DNA from: Aotearoamyces nothofagi
Taxonomy: Eukaryota; Ascomycota; Leotiomycetes; Leotiales; Tympanidaceae
Assembly (NCBI GenBank): GCA_015345905.1
Contig: JADDTR010000014.1
Coordinates: 620,001 to 684,000 of the forward strand
Length of the DNA stretch: 64,000 bases
Direction: 5' to 3'
Positions 46,149 through 58,442 of the stretch are shown piece by piece. The position numbers and the translations under genes are program-made. Positions within the stretch are counted from its first letter, which is position 1, and every line of letters begins with the position of its first letter. The notes beneath the pieces are model-generated. The model saw only the letters and a list, made by a program, of their open reading frames with translations, did no database searches and had not been told where the DNA came from.

Positions 46149-48073
46149 ATGTATTCGACTCCAAACCGCTCCGGCGAGAAATGCCTAGGTGTAGGCGATG
46201 CCCTGCCACTGATAGCAGTCACCACCCCAGACGATGTCCCGGATGCTGGATTGAGGAGCCTAAATCACTGTATGTATAAGCATCATAAGATAGGGCTTGC
46301 CTCACTTGCCAGTCCCCCATATTGAGTTGTTATCGCGATGCTAACCGTTGGATCATGCAGATAAGCGCAAACTGCCCTCGTGGCGTTACCGTTTGAGGCA
46401 GAAGTTGCTGCCATTGATACGATGGGAGACACCTTACCTGGCTTGGTTGCAGGAAGAAATGCGATCGCCTGCGCTCGATTCTTACTTTGCTATAACTGCG
46501 AATCTCGGCACGCATACGTTTTTCATGACAGCTCTGCCAATTCTCTTTTGGTGTGGACATACGTCTCTAGGAAGAGGAATGGTCCATATACTTGCGACTG
46601 GCGTTTTCTTCACGGGATTCGTCAAAGATATGCTTTCTTTACCGCGTCCCTTGTCGCCTCCACTCACTCGAATCACCATGTCGGGCTCTGCAGCTCTAGA
46701 GTACGGCTTCCCATCAACACACTCAGCTAATGCAGTCTCTGTGGCTGTATATGCACTCTTCATACTCAACTCACCAGAGAGTACCCTGAGTACTACAATG
46801 AGGGTTTTCTTAGAAGGAACAGCATACTGCTATGCCTTCTCTATAATCCTTGGGCGTGTGTATTGTGGTATGCACGGGTTTCTAGACGTTTTTGTGGGGA
46901 GCATCATAGGCGTCTCGGTCTCTGTAGTTGAGTGTGTTTATGGTGCAGCCATTGAAAACTACCTACATCAGAGTTCGTGGCGCGCACCATTTGCTGTTGC
47001 TTGCTTTATCATTGCCTTGATTCGTATCCACCCAGAACCTGCTGATGACTGTCCGTGTTTTGATGACAGTGTTTCTTTTGCAGCTGTTATGATAGGGGTT
47101 GAGCTTGGCGGCTGGCATTATGGTAACGGGGATTGGGCTTGGGACATACCTGTTCCAGCAACTGTTCCGTTCGATTTAAAGCACATGGGCTGGATGGTTG
47201 TTATTCTTCGTGTCATCGTCGGAGTTTTGATCATATTCGCTTGGAGAGGAATAATGAAGCCGACTCTACTTAAAATTTTACCCCATCTGTTTCGAATTAT
47301 CGAAAAATATGGGATGAACTTACCCAGAAAGTTCTTCATGCCCGCTTCTGAGTATAGGAAGATTCCTTCACGTCTTCGGGTTGACAACGTCATGCCTTCA
47401 GTTTCGGATCTTCCCTCCCTTCTAACGTCAATACGTCACCCAGGTCGAGGGCGGTCTGTGTCCATTGGACCTCAATCCGCCGCTGATGCCTACGAAACAC
47501 TGGCTTATAGAGAAAGGAAGAGGAAGGAAAGCATTACCTCCGGCAGAATACCGCCTTTTGTACCTCAACCCTCGAATCCTGATGGAGTGGAGAAGCACGG
47601 TTACTTCCCGATAGAGAAACCCACCAACGGTGATGATTCTCAAGCTTTTGTGTCAGGAGCGTCCCCCATGATTCAACCAAGTGGCACTGGGAAACCCTCA
47701 GTTCCCGTGCAGTCCAGAGTTGGCTCTTCTGAGCAAATGACGGGCAACGAACATGTCTTCGTTAATCTAGGTACTCCGGATGCGGCCCTTGAGGATCCCA
47801 ACGATGTTGAGAAACCTTCTATAATGATTGAGCATGATAATGAACTGGGAGAGAAGGAGATATTCTCCAAACTCGAAAAGCCACGTGTTAGATATGACGT
47901 CGAAGTTGTGACGAAATTGGTTGTTTACACAGGTATGTCATGCTTGTAATTTTTTAGATTTGACGAGCAGCTAAAGTATTGAAGGTATCGCATGGTTAGC
48001 TGTCGAAATCAATCCGATTATTTTCGAAATAATCGGTTTGGGCATGGGCCCCCTGGCCAAACCACTGCAATGA
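46149..48073 (+). CDS. LCB3: dihydrosphingosine/phytosphingosine 1-phosphate phosphatase (LCB3 type)
   Basis: An ER-membrane PAP2-family phosphatase that removes phosphate from long-chain base phosphates in sphingolipid turnover. Exons 46149-46269, 46361-47932 and 47985-48073 give 593 residues. The three PAP2 motifs are clear: KDMLSLPRP at 129-137, PSTHSAN at 158-164 and GRVYCGMHGFLD with Arg 206, His 212 and Asp 216. Several hydrophobic segments surround them. A long hydrophilic C-terminal region (about 360-560, rich in Ser, Pro and charged residues) precedes a last hydrophobic segment encoded by exon 3 (WLAVEINPIIFEIIGLGMG). The start ATG is the only one between an upstream in-frame stop and the conserved LNHYKRKLP. 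Confidence 0.92.
48014..48036 (+). other. perfect 10-bp inverted repeat inside LCB3 exon 3
   Basis: CCGATTATTT and AAATAATCGG are exact reverse complements separated by TCG, so the transcript can form a 10-bp hairpin just before the LCB3 stop codon. It lies within coding sequence for the last hydrophobic segment. Confidence 0.85.
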
Positions 48074-48691
48074 TTACGATATTGCAAGCTTGCCACATTT
48101 ATTTTAAGTGTATCATGATACTTTAAGAACGATATGTAATGAACTAGTGAGCTGTAGATCTCGCCGTAATTAATTCTTTAATTGCATTGGAATCGGAGTT
48201 CTGGCAACATTCATAGATGCACACTTTATGTAGCTAAACATAAATACCTACTATTTTAGGAATGAACACTGGGGATATCATATTTGAAAACGATGTTCGT
48301 CTTTAGTAGCAGAGCTGAATTTGTGAAGCTAACTTCGAGGCCTTGGCTTTAGACCCCTTGTACTATACTAGCAGTCCTCTATAAAAAGCAGGTCAGATCA
48401 TACCGACACCCATTGAGACTACTAATATAGTATCTTATTCTAGGGTCTTTGTCTTCCGATCGTTGTATTAGCACCCCCACCACCCAACCAAACAGTTTTT
48501 CCCAGACTCATTTAATCAGACCTTAGACTATGATTGGCAAGTCTTGATCAGTCAAAGATCTCTACAGAGAGCTGTTAACGCCGGAAACAAACTCGATGGC
48601 CGGCCTCGACTACCCGATACCGAACTGGTGTGGCCAAGCACATTGGTAAATTGTAACAGCTCAATGGCTATAAGCCTCCAGACCAACTCTC
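48074..48691. other. convergent spacer between LCB3 and the cyclophilin gene
   Basis: 618 bp, A+T-rich, with both 3' ends. No gene or repeat is recognised. Confidence 0.45.
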
Positions 48692-49233
48692 TCAATCCGC
48701 TAATGGATTTGCATGGATAGTGATGCGCTCGATTCGAATCTCCTGCTTAGGTCTATTTTTCTTATCTACGTCAATGCTCTCCATTTTTGATAGGACCTCC
48801 ATACTCTCATCTCCAAGAACATGTCCAAACACTGTATTCTTCCCATCTAGATGCGGCGCCTTATCAAAGCAAATGAAGAACTGGCTGCCATTGGTTGAGG
48901 GTCCTTTGTTCGCCATGCTTACTATGCCTCGCGCGTTGTGACGCAAAGTTGGTCGAATCTCGTCCTCGAAGGGCTCCTCCCAGATGGAAATACCTCCCTT
49001 CGGTTGGGATGGCGGTGCACCGGTTTGGATCATGAAGTTGGGAATGAGCCGATGGAAAAGTGAGCCATTATAGTAGCCCGATGCGCAAAGGGCAAGGAAA
49101 TTCTGACGCGGTCATATTAGAAGGTTTTGCTTTATTGCCAATGACACTTTCTCACCTCCGCAGTTTTTGGTACGCTTTCACAGAATACCTCGAGCTTAAT
49201 GTCGCCGTGACTGGTGTGAAGAGTAACAGACAT
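48692..49233 (-). CDS. cyp10: peptidyl-prolyl cis-trans isomerase, PPIL3/Cyp10 type
   Basis: A single-domain cyclophilin of the PPIL3 type, usually linked to the spliceosome. Exons 49233-49156 and 49102-48692 (53-nt intron) give 162 residues. It begins MSVTLHTSHGDIKLEVFCES, then restores VPKTAENFLALCASGYYNGS across the junction. The catalytic Arg is in FHRLIPNFMIQTG, GSQFFICFDKAPHLDGKNTV carries the active-site Phe and His-containing loop, and VFGHVLG follows. The end ITIHANPLAD is characteristic of this subfamily. The substrate-binding Trp of CypA is replaced here by His (PHLDGKN), as in other PPIL3 proteins. Confidence 0.93.
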
Positions 49234-49829
49234 GATGGTCAGGAATGAGGTTGGCTCCAGGTATGGGCATAATTATCTTTGCTTGTAGATTCTATAAGGC
49301 TGAAAGATCTCTCGAAACACTGCTGGGTTTGCGGCAAAAGCAATGGCCAGCGCGGGGTCTTAGCTTGGAAGAGCTCTAGCGGTGGCCTAATGGATGCAGC
49401 CAGTGTGCAAGTGATCTTTCCGATATACGCCACTGAAAGCATAAGCGAAACAATGGAGTCAACATGGGATCAAAGTAGGCATTACAGCTTTGTGTAATCA
49501 ATCGACGAATACTGTATCTGCTGTATAGCCCGAGAACCCCGATCATGACATGCTATGAAGACGCATTACGACACTCATTTATGACATATGACGCATACAT
49601 TATAATCGCTTGAGGCACAAAAACTACATACAACCTTCTCTGCAGCTTCCGACCTACCAACAAAGCTGACGATCGCACTCTACAGCCCAACTGTGCGAAA
49701 CACTCCGACACTGCGAACTCGGGACAGGCTCCATGATCCCTCGATAACTTGCGCATCTTCCTGGGCTGTCGACAATTACAATCGCCTTGGCGCGAGCACG
49801 CGCGGTGGTGCCAGTGAGCCGGAGACAAT
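49234..49829. promoter_or_regulatory. divergent promoter region, cyclophilin/arrestin
   Basis: 596 bp between divergent starts. No recognised element. Chance frames on both strands are unsupported. Confidence 0.4.
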
Positions 49830-51154
49830 ATGGCTGCCTTTGTGAGGGTGTCGGGGCCGCCGAATAGCAATTTTCTGGTGGGCTATCCGGGCATATCTGC
49901 GACTCTGGTAAGAAATAAGTCTTGCTAACAAGCACAAGCTAGTTTTGAGGATTATAGCTGATATTGCAGTGTAGCCTCGAATAGAGGGCAAGGTTGAAAT
50001 TAGACCTGCGATAGGCATTTCAGCTCCAGTACAGATATCACTGGTTACAATATGTCTCCAACGACGGGAGACCATCCATCCAGCAGCCGAATCCCTAGCA
50101 AAAAAACATCTCGGAACCCCTCGGCGCGAGACAACGGACATAGTGGGGAAAGAGCTGCTGTTATATCGATGCGAGGCTGGGAAGACATCTGAGAGCGTAG
50201 TCGTGATGGACCTACCATTTGTACTTTTTATACCGTTTGGGAGGGGCGGACAAGAATCGAATAGACGAATACCTCCGGCATCGTTACAGTTACCAAGTCG
50301 CACAGCAGAGACGTTCTATGAATTGGTTGTCACAGTTCAGCAAGGCCATGCAGACCAAAAGAAATTCGCAACCCATGTTCCAGTACAGAGATACGACACG
50401 TTGTCAACTTTTGGGATGTATAATCGACCTGAGTCGGCGAATATGGTGTCAGATCACTTAGTCACATTAGGGATATCTTTACCGCGATGGTCTTATGGCC
50501 CGTTAGATCCTGTGAGCGTCTATATTAAACTATCTCCGAATCCGGACTGGATGAGCAAGGCCAAAAAAGTTACGATACAGAAGATTACCATTGCGATTGA
50601 AGAAGAAATAACTTATAACCATGAAGGCGACGAGCCTACGAAAAAGATCAACCGCCTGGCTAAGCATACCCAAGCAATAGGAGTAAAGATGCCAGAGGCA
50701 GGATACTTTACAAATTTAGGCCTAGTGTTTCCGTCGAAAGATACTCGGGATGCTGAAGGTATTATACGTCGAGGAAAACCTGGATTTCCTATGTATTCAG
50801 TAAGCTCTTTTACGACAACAGGCACACTATACAAGATTGAGTTCTTCCTGATAGTGAAGGTAATCGCCGCTTTGCATAATGGGACGCCATTTATGCTAAC
50901 CATTCTTTTAGGCCCACATGACAGCTGCCAAAGACATAGTTCTAAGACAACCCATCATTGTTTGCCCCTTTGATCAACAAGCATGCAAAGAGGAAATGGA
51001 TGCTATAGAACAAGCTGCGAAAGACGCATCACATGTTGATGCAAATAACCCCATGCTTCCAGCACGGACCATAATACGAGCCTCTGATAAAGACGCATTG
51101 AAGGCTTTAGGACTCACAACAGTTGGAGGGCAAAAAAGGATATTGATTGACTAA
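49830..51154 (+). CDS. arrestin-domain protein
   Basis: A fungal alpha-arrestin-like protein, a family whose members often link Rsp5-type ubiquitin ligases to membrane transporters. Exons 49830-49907, 49975-50859 and 50912-51154 give 401 residues. Exon 1 encodes MAAFVRVSGPPNSNFLVGYP and joins GISATL to PRIEGKVEIRPAIGISAP, a conserved arrestin N-terminal block. The next segment, SLVTICLQRRETIHPAAESL, and the later DLPFVLFIPFGRGG are family-like. The arrestin C domain follows, with TIAIEEEITYNHEG and the AHMTAAKDIVLRQPIIVCPF strand. No PPxY motif is visible, so direct Rsp5 binding is not shown. The second intron acceptor was chosen to keep the frame. Confidence 0.85.
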
Positions 51155-52194
51155 AAACATCTACCAGTCATCAGTTATTATTTGAAGCACCTATTCGCAC
51201 ATACATGGTCATCAATAAATCTTGTTGCTGTAGGCTTAAGTTTATATTTGAGCCCGTTACCAGCCTCGAGGCTAGACCTATCATCCTGTATCTTCTCTTT
51301 TTATGGAGGTTTTGGCGTTTATGGATGAGTGGATCTGTGCCAATATGTGGAGCACATGCTATGTCTATAGGATGGGGAGGCTTTGGGTAATATTTCAGAA
51401 GGCATCTCCTGGTTTAATCAGGTGACTTGCATAGGAGGGCGTTCTTCATGTGATATACGATACTATGAGAGTTGACTGGGGCTTTGGAAGTAGTGGATGA
51501 TGATATCGCAATAGGAGAAATAATTAAAGCCCACGAGCTCTAGTACTCGGTGATGAATGTTTGACCCCCATTCTAAGCACGAAAAGGTCCTGTGCAGTCC
51601 TACCGGCTGTAGCCAGGAGCGGTTGAATGAAAGCAAATAAGGCCAATATGCTCCTCAAGACGGTATGCCTAGCAAACTACGCATGAGACAGAAAGCTACG
51701 AATGAACGGACACCTTACTGCGCTCTGCTGGAGCCTTCTAGCGGCAATCTCATTCTCACCTCTCCAATAGCTTTAGAATGTAGTCTATACAAAGACTTCA
51801 TTGTTAATCAGGGACAGCCGCCTGTCTCAGTAACGACCAGGTTGGAGCGTGCGACAAGCCTCCGGCAATCAGCATAGTCCCCATTGTAAGCGCATCGGAC
51901 ATATCTACTATACAGTACTTACATCATGCCGATAGAGAAATCATGGAGCTACCATAAGGGCTATAGCTGAACGCAGAAACAGTACCTAGTCCAATTGGAT
52001 TGGAGGATCAGCTTGCACCGACGGCCTCTGCATGATGGCGGTGACTCGCTCGTCGACTCGACCATGTCGAGCTTGCCGATCCGCCACGGAATGATTGGGC
52101 CTTACTAAACGACGGCATCTTTGTGAGGAGCAAGTCCCGCACTCTTGTCAATGATCCCCCCTCTGGCATCTTTCAATTGAAACTTGAGGATAGA
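51155..52194. other. spacer upstream of a second transporter gene
   Basis: 1040 bp with no supported gene. The 71-codon frame near 51665 has no family likeness. The right end holds the transporter promoter and leader. Confidence 0.45.
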
Positions 52195-53835
52195 ATGGCT
52201 TCAAGCTCAAGGTCTGCCGTTGTCAAGTCTACTATTGAGAAACAAGCCGTCGTTATTGGAGAACAGCCAGTCATGACAGAGGATATTCGGCCAGATAACG
52301 AAGTTAACTCCGAAGGCGAGGAGTTCCAGAGACGAATCGTGAGGAAAGTGGACTTGAGATTGTGCACAATCGCAGGTATTCTTTGTAGTTTGAACTTGAT
52401 GGATAGTGGAATTATCTCGAGCGCGTCCGTTACAAGGTCTGCCGTGGCAAAGAGTGGATGAGTACGCAAGTCTGTGACTAACGGTGGGTATAGTATTTTT
52501 GAAGACCTTAAGCTCGGAGTTGGAAACAGGTATTCTATTTCAATCTTAGTGTACACTGTCGCGAGCGTTACCTTTCAACTACCTGCAACTATTGCTGTCA
52601 GAATCCTAGGTCCGAGGGTTATGTTCTCGTTGATAACTATTTCCTTCGGGCTAATTACAATGGTCAGCCATGTGCCTCCCCATATACCCTACATGCGTAT
52701 GTAACATGTTCTATAGTGTACTGCTTTTATCTCTACTTGGCAGCAAATGGTGGTTCTGCGACTACTGTTGGGAATTGCTCAGTCGGCAATATTCCCAGGT
52801 CTGTCGTATCTGATCAGCACATACTATACACGAAAGGAACAGCAGCTTCGTTTTGCCTTTCTACAGTCCGGCGAGGTTAGTGTCGTTGGATTGGGCATCT
52901 TTCTGAATGTTGGCCTCGATAAGCTAAATGGAGAGTTCGGGTTAGCTGGTTGGAGATGGATGTTCTTAGTACAAGGACTTATTGCCATTGGTGAGTACTG
53001 GTTGAAAGTGTAAGCAGTGGCTAGTATTCTTACCTTATTAGTAATGGGTATCTTGACATACTGGTGGATGGTCGATTTCCCGGAGAATGCACATCGAAGC
53101 TTTAAGTTCATAACTGTAAAAGAGCAAGAACTCGTTCTGTCACGGATTGGTGGTGATAGGGATGACGTTAAGGCTGAGGACTTCTCTGTTGGGAGATGCA
53201 TAGTTCATTTCCTGGATCCAAAACTCTATGGCTTCTGCGCCTTGTTCTTCTGTCTCAACCTCGTTTCGACGTCGCTGTCATACTTCCTTCCTATCATTCT
53301 CCAGAATGGTATGGGCTTTGCACAGGAAACATCCATTATGCTTTCGGCACCGCCCTACTTCTATGCTGTCATTCCAGTTGTCATAACCTCCTTTGTCAGT
53401 GACAAATATCGCCTTCGAGGGTGGATTATCACATTCAACAGCTTATGTGTCGTTATCGGATTCTGCATGTTGGGATTTAGTGCACAGGTTACGGTCCGCT
53501 ACATCGGGACGTTCTTGGCCACAGGGGGTTACGTCAGTAACTGGGCCGCCATGAATGCATATCAGCATAATAACATCGTTGGGCAATGGAAAAGGGCTAC
53601 TTTTGCTGCATCGATTACAGCCTGCAACGGGCTTGGCGGGATTGCTGGGAGTTTCATAGTGAGGTCGAATGAGGCTCCAACATATTACACCGCTGTCTGG
53701 GTCAGTATTGGATCACATCTTATGATTGTAGGCATTGTAGGGATGTTCTCCTTGTATTTTTACTTTGCCAATCGAAGTCAACGAAGTGGCAACACGTTAC
53801 TTGAAAGGAGGGAAGGCTTCAGGTATACCTTTTGA
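52195..53835 (+). CDS. Dal5/Tna1-type major facilitator transporter
   Basis: A second permease of the Dal5/Tna1 family (organic anion:proton symport; substrate not shown). Exons 52195-52436, 52494-52662, 52717-52990 and 53042-53835 give 492 residues. Helix 1 reads VDLRLCTIAGILCSLNLMDS, with the family's LxxMDxxxI pattern. The small shift in exon 3 restores ITM-CTAFISTWQQMVVLRLLLGI. QSAIFPGLSYLISTYYTRKE and GFRYTF at the C-terminus complete it. The start was set at the ATG of MASSSRSAVV; the frame is open further upstream but unlike a leader. It is less than 50% like the minus-strand transporter by eye, so this is not a recent duplicate. Confidence 0.9.
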
Positions 53836-54644
53836 TGATATTGGAGACAATAGATAAGCTATTGTTCGTGGCGGATAAGAAGTTCGATTAGAGTATAACG
53901 AATCGTCTTTAAAGACAAGAAATAGCCCTGAAACCTTGAAAATCTAGAGTCTAGTAGAAGTCTAGAAGATTTTGCTCTGTAGCCGACTGAAATAGACGAA
54001 GACACTCATTTAGAAGGACCTAGCAAGGTCGTAGTTCACTTATAGCTAGGATAAAATACTCCTGTGGTACGTGCTCTGTGATTTTTCTTAAACCTTAATT
54101 TGTACCATAAGCTGTATGAAAACATATGGTCCATGGACATTTTTGGCTCAAAGCAGCAAGTGTTGCGCCAACGATTAACAATCTTTGCATATATGCCCTC
54201 CTTATCGTCTGTGAATCTGTAAAGGGGACTGCTATCATTGAAATCGCGACCACGTTGGCGAGTGATGTCGCTTAGTGGCTAATTGGTGGTCCGTGCTAGC
54301 TACACTGTTGATGCATCTTACCTGACCTTCTTCATGCACAGTGGCCGACAGCCTTTTAGCTTGTCCAACATAATCCCTTCTACGGCTTCATACCACCTTG
54401 TTGCGATAGATACTTGGTCTTCTTTGTCCGAATACCGTCCTTTATCCTCCGCATATCGCCCGTCAACACGCAACGAGCTCAAACTTGGTGGCCGGCACCG
54501 GCAGCATTACGGTACCCCGGCATCTTGCGCATGCAACAGTGATATTAACTACGCATGGATTAGTTCTAGGGAACATTTGAAGACCGTCTTCTCAAGTTGT
54601 CTGTACGGGTTTAGGAGGATTCTGCCGCTGCCGGGCCTTCAATC
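53836..54644. other. spacer upstream of SLA1
   Basis: 809 bp. The frame at 54283-54819 overlaps the SLA1 start in another phase and has no domain. The region should hold the SLA1 promoter and leader. Confidence 0.45.
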
Positions 54645-57600
54645 ATGGGCTTCCTCGGGGTGTACAGAGCCGTCTACGATTACGTACCCCAAGGCGAGTC
54701 CGAGCTTGCCATTACCGTGGGGGATATCTTATATGTGCTCGAGAAGAGTGGTGAGGACGATTGGTGGAAGGCAAAGAAGAAGGCTTCTGGTGACGATGAC
54801 GAGGAGCCTGTCGGGTTGATCCCAAACAACTATATAGAAGAGGTCTGTCAATATTACCGTGCGGTGTCTTTCATGAAGCCCTTTCCAAGTTACATGCTGG
54901 CTCTTTTGTTATTTTATTAGCATATACTTTCAAGTTCAGCACACTGATATGTTTTGAACACAGGCTCAACCTACCCATCATGCACGGTCACTTTTCGACT
55001 ATACACGACAGACCGACGAGGAGCTATCGTTTTCCGAGGACTCGCAGCTCGAGGTGTTCGACACATCTGACCCGGACTGGATTCTTGTTGGCCTTGATGG
55101 CGAGTATGGGTTTGCGCCGGCCAACTACATCGAAATCGTAGATGAAGAAGCACCCCCTCCAACTCCTACCCGACCCAGAGCAACTAGTGCGGAATCCAAT
55201 GAACATCACCAACAACGATCACCACCAAGTTCAGGCCCGGCTGCAGCGCTTGCTGGAATTATGCAGAGGAAGTCATCAGCCCCAGCAGCTCCTCCACCAA
55301 CCCTTTCCCTACCCCCTAGACCGCAATATACTCCTGAAGCGTCTGATGAGGACGAACAACCGACACCAACACTACCGGCTCGTCCTCAATCACAAAGTGT
55401 CTCGTCACATGCCAATTATCATTCTTCTCCACGCTCTCCAGCGTCACCTGGAATCATCGCCTCTCCACCGTATAATCGCACCGCCTTCCGCGGTAATGAT
55501 GATGATCCAGCTTATCATGCACCGGGCGGGTTCCACATGTATAATGTAAACGAGATGGTATCCGTTATGGGAAAGCGGAAGAAAATGCCCACGACGTTTG
55601 GAATCAACCTTGCTACAGGGACGATAATGATTGCTCCTGAGAAGTCCCGAGATGGACCAGAGCAAGAATGGACTGCGGAAAAAATGACACATTATTCTAT
55701 TGAGGGCAAACACATTTTCCTTGAGCTCGTAAAGCCAAGCAGAAGCATAGATTTTCATGCAGGCGCAAAGGACACAGCCGAAGAAATAGTTAGCGCACTT
55801 GGAGAACTTGCGGGTGCCATGAAAGCTGAAGGCCTTCGAGAGGTATTCAAGGCCGGATCTGGCCAATTTAAAAAAAAGGGGCAAGTTCTGTACGATTTCA
55901 TGGCTCAGGGTGATGATGAAGTTTCTGTCGCTGTTGATGACGAGGTCATAGTAATTGACGACACCAAAAGCGAGGAATGGTGGCAAGTAAGGCGGCTCAA
56001 GAACGGTAAAGAAGGGGTAGTTCCCAGCAGCTATATTGAGATTACTGGGACAATAGACGTTCCTAGCTCATCATCAGGACTCAACGCAGGTAAATCTACT
56101 GTGGAGCAGAACAGAGCAGAGGAGCAGCGATTGGCAAAGGATGCATTAAAGGCACATCGTCGCGGGGAGGATATAAGAGGGTTAGAGGTAGGCCCAGGCG
56201 TGCGTTTGCCTGAAAGAGGGAGCAGTTTAAGTGCTAGTCGAGACAATAGTAACATTTCTGGTTTACAGCGAAGCAAGCACGATAGCAGACAACCCGAAGC
56301 TAGTCAGTCGCGGTCTTCTAAAGCCAGTAAGTGTCAAGATTGGTACTCACGTAATATTGTACTAATATCTACAGAACCCGATCCATCGAAGGTACGCACC
56401 TGGACGGATAGGTCAAAATCCTTCAGCGTGGAAGCACAGTTTTTGGCCCTTAGAGATGGCAAGATCAACTTACACAAGATGAATGGCGTAAAGATTGCTG
56501 TCCCTGTTGCTAAAATGTCGATCGAAGATCTGGAATATGTCGAGCGGACCACTGGAGCTTCTCTGGACGAGGATAAGCCACTGTCAGATATCAAACGGAA
56601 ACAAGCTGGGAGAGATAGCTCACGGCAAGCGACAGTCGGGGCATCTATCGAACAACCACAAAGGCCCGAGTACGATTGGTTCCAGTTTTTTCTTTCCTGT
56701 GACGTTGCTGTTGGCCTTTGCGAACGATACACACAAGTATTTAACAGGGACTCTATGGAGGAGAGTGTCCTACCTGATGTTGATTCGAATGTGCTTAGGA
56801 CACTGGGGTTGAGAGAGGGCGACATCCTCAAAGTCATGCGCTTCCTCGATAATAAATATGGCCGGACAGCTGGTAAGAATCGCCACGTTAATTTTGGAGG
56901 TTCTGATGGAGATGAGGATGGCTCGTCAGGTAGTTTATTTTCAGGACCAGGTGGGGCCCTACGCAACAATACTCGAAAAGGTAGGCCTGCACCAGCAGTA
57001 CAGACCAACGACGTAGTAGATCCGAAAACATTCTCGCAGCAAGGGTCTAGCGAATCAACACCAAAATCGGCCCACGAAGGCGTTGCGACACCAATTGCGT
57101 CAGCTCCAGCTCCTGCAAAGAAGGGGGATGCTGGTGGCTTTGACGACGATGCTTGGGATGTAAAACCTTCAAAGCAACAGACACAAGCAGAACCCGCACA
57201 AGCTCCTCAACCAACGGCTCCCCGTCAACCACCGCAACAACCTGCGTTAACTGGATCAATGCAATATTTGTCTCTGTTGGATACTCCGTTACAGCCGACA
57301 AAAGTAGAGCCTCCGGCACCCGCTTCGCAGAGTCAGCCTGCTCAACAACAGCAACAAACAACGCCACTGCAACAACCACAAGAACAAGCACAGCAACAGC
57401 AACAGCTACAACAACAGGTACCTCAGATTACAGGAGCTACACCGCAATTCTTTTCTGCCATGCATACTCAACCAACAGGTACACAGCCACTGCTAAACAA
57501 TGGCACCTTTGTGCAAGCCCCGCAGTTTATACCGCAACAAACTGGTTATGGACAGCAACCCCAGACTCAGCAGAATATAGCTCGTCAGAGACCCATGGCA

Positions 57601-58442
57601 CCACAGTATAATCAGAACCAGGGCTCTTTGATGCCGCCTCCTCCACCTCGGCCTCTATCTGCTCCTCAAACTGCGCAACAAAGTTCTTTCGGCCCTCCCC
57701 CTTTGCAACCGCAAATGACTGGCATGCCGAATTCAGGTGGATTTCAGCTTTCGCCCCTCGCTCCCCCCGGGCAAAGCCTTGCCGAGATCAATCAAACGAG
57801 GATGCAGCAGCAATACAGCCAGCAGCAACAACAAACACAGCCACAAATAACAGGCTACGGCGCACAACTCATGTCACAGCCTACTGGCTTTGGGCAGCAA
57901 AATGGATTTGGTCAGCAAATACAACCCCAGCAGACTGGATTTGGGCAGCAAATGCAACCCCCGCAGACTGGATTTCCACCAAATCAGTCTTTCATCAATG
58001 GCAACATTTCAGGCAGTCCTTTTACGGACCCAAGAAGCCAGCAGTTCTCGTCAATTCAGTCACAGCCAACTGGGTTCCAGGGTTCATTCAACGCTCCACA
58101 ACAGTTTTCACAGCCAACAGGTGTAAACTCTTTCCTTCCTCCAGCACTGCAGCCCGAAAAAACTGGGGCTATCCAGCTGCAACCAACTGGAGTAAATGGC
58201 TTTGGGCAACCACAACCTCCCCCCATGCCACAGCAGCAAGTAATCGCACCTTTGCTACCTCAGAAAACTGGCCCTCCTCCGCCGGTGCGCTTCGGGGTGA
58301 CTGGAGACTCGAAGAAGTTAATGCCACAGGCAACTGGGAGGCGAGCCAACTTAGCACAAGCTAGTAAGTAACGCCTTTCAGAGCGAACTCAATAAATGGT
58401 ATTAACGTATCTATAGCTCCCCAGAATCCATTTGGTTTTTAA
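54645..58442 (+). CDS. SLA1: actin cytoskeleton-regulatory endocytic adaptor SLA1
   Basis: An endocytic coat adaptor that links cargo, clathrin and the actin machinery (Pan1/End3/Las17 module). Exons 54645-54842, 54964-56326, 56375-58363 and 58417-58442 give 1191 residues. Two SH3 domains lie at the N-terminus (about 3-66 and 70-127), joined by splicing; a third lies at about 370-425 ([14 protein letters not shown]). SHD1, which binds NPFxD-type cargo signals, is at about 521-580, and the SAM-like SHD2 at about 619-685. The C-terminal third is Gln/Pro-rich with about 14 xxQxTG-type repeats, the phosphosites of Prk/Ark kinases in yeast. A last 26-nt exon adds the conserved NPFGF ending. Intron 2 is 48 nt, in frame and stop-free. 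Confidence 0.95.

Noticed and set aside
39942-53835. The two Dal5-type transporters as a recent tandem duplication
   Set aside because: They differ in intron positions, N-terminal length and sequence, and are separated by unrelated genes.
56334-57008. 224-codon minus-strand frame
   Set aside because: Antisense shadow of SLA1 exon 3, which has recognised SHD1 and SAM-like domains.
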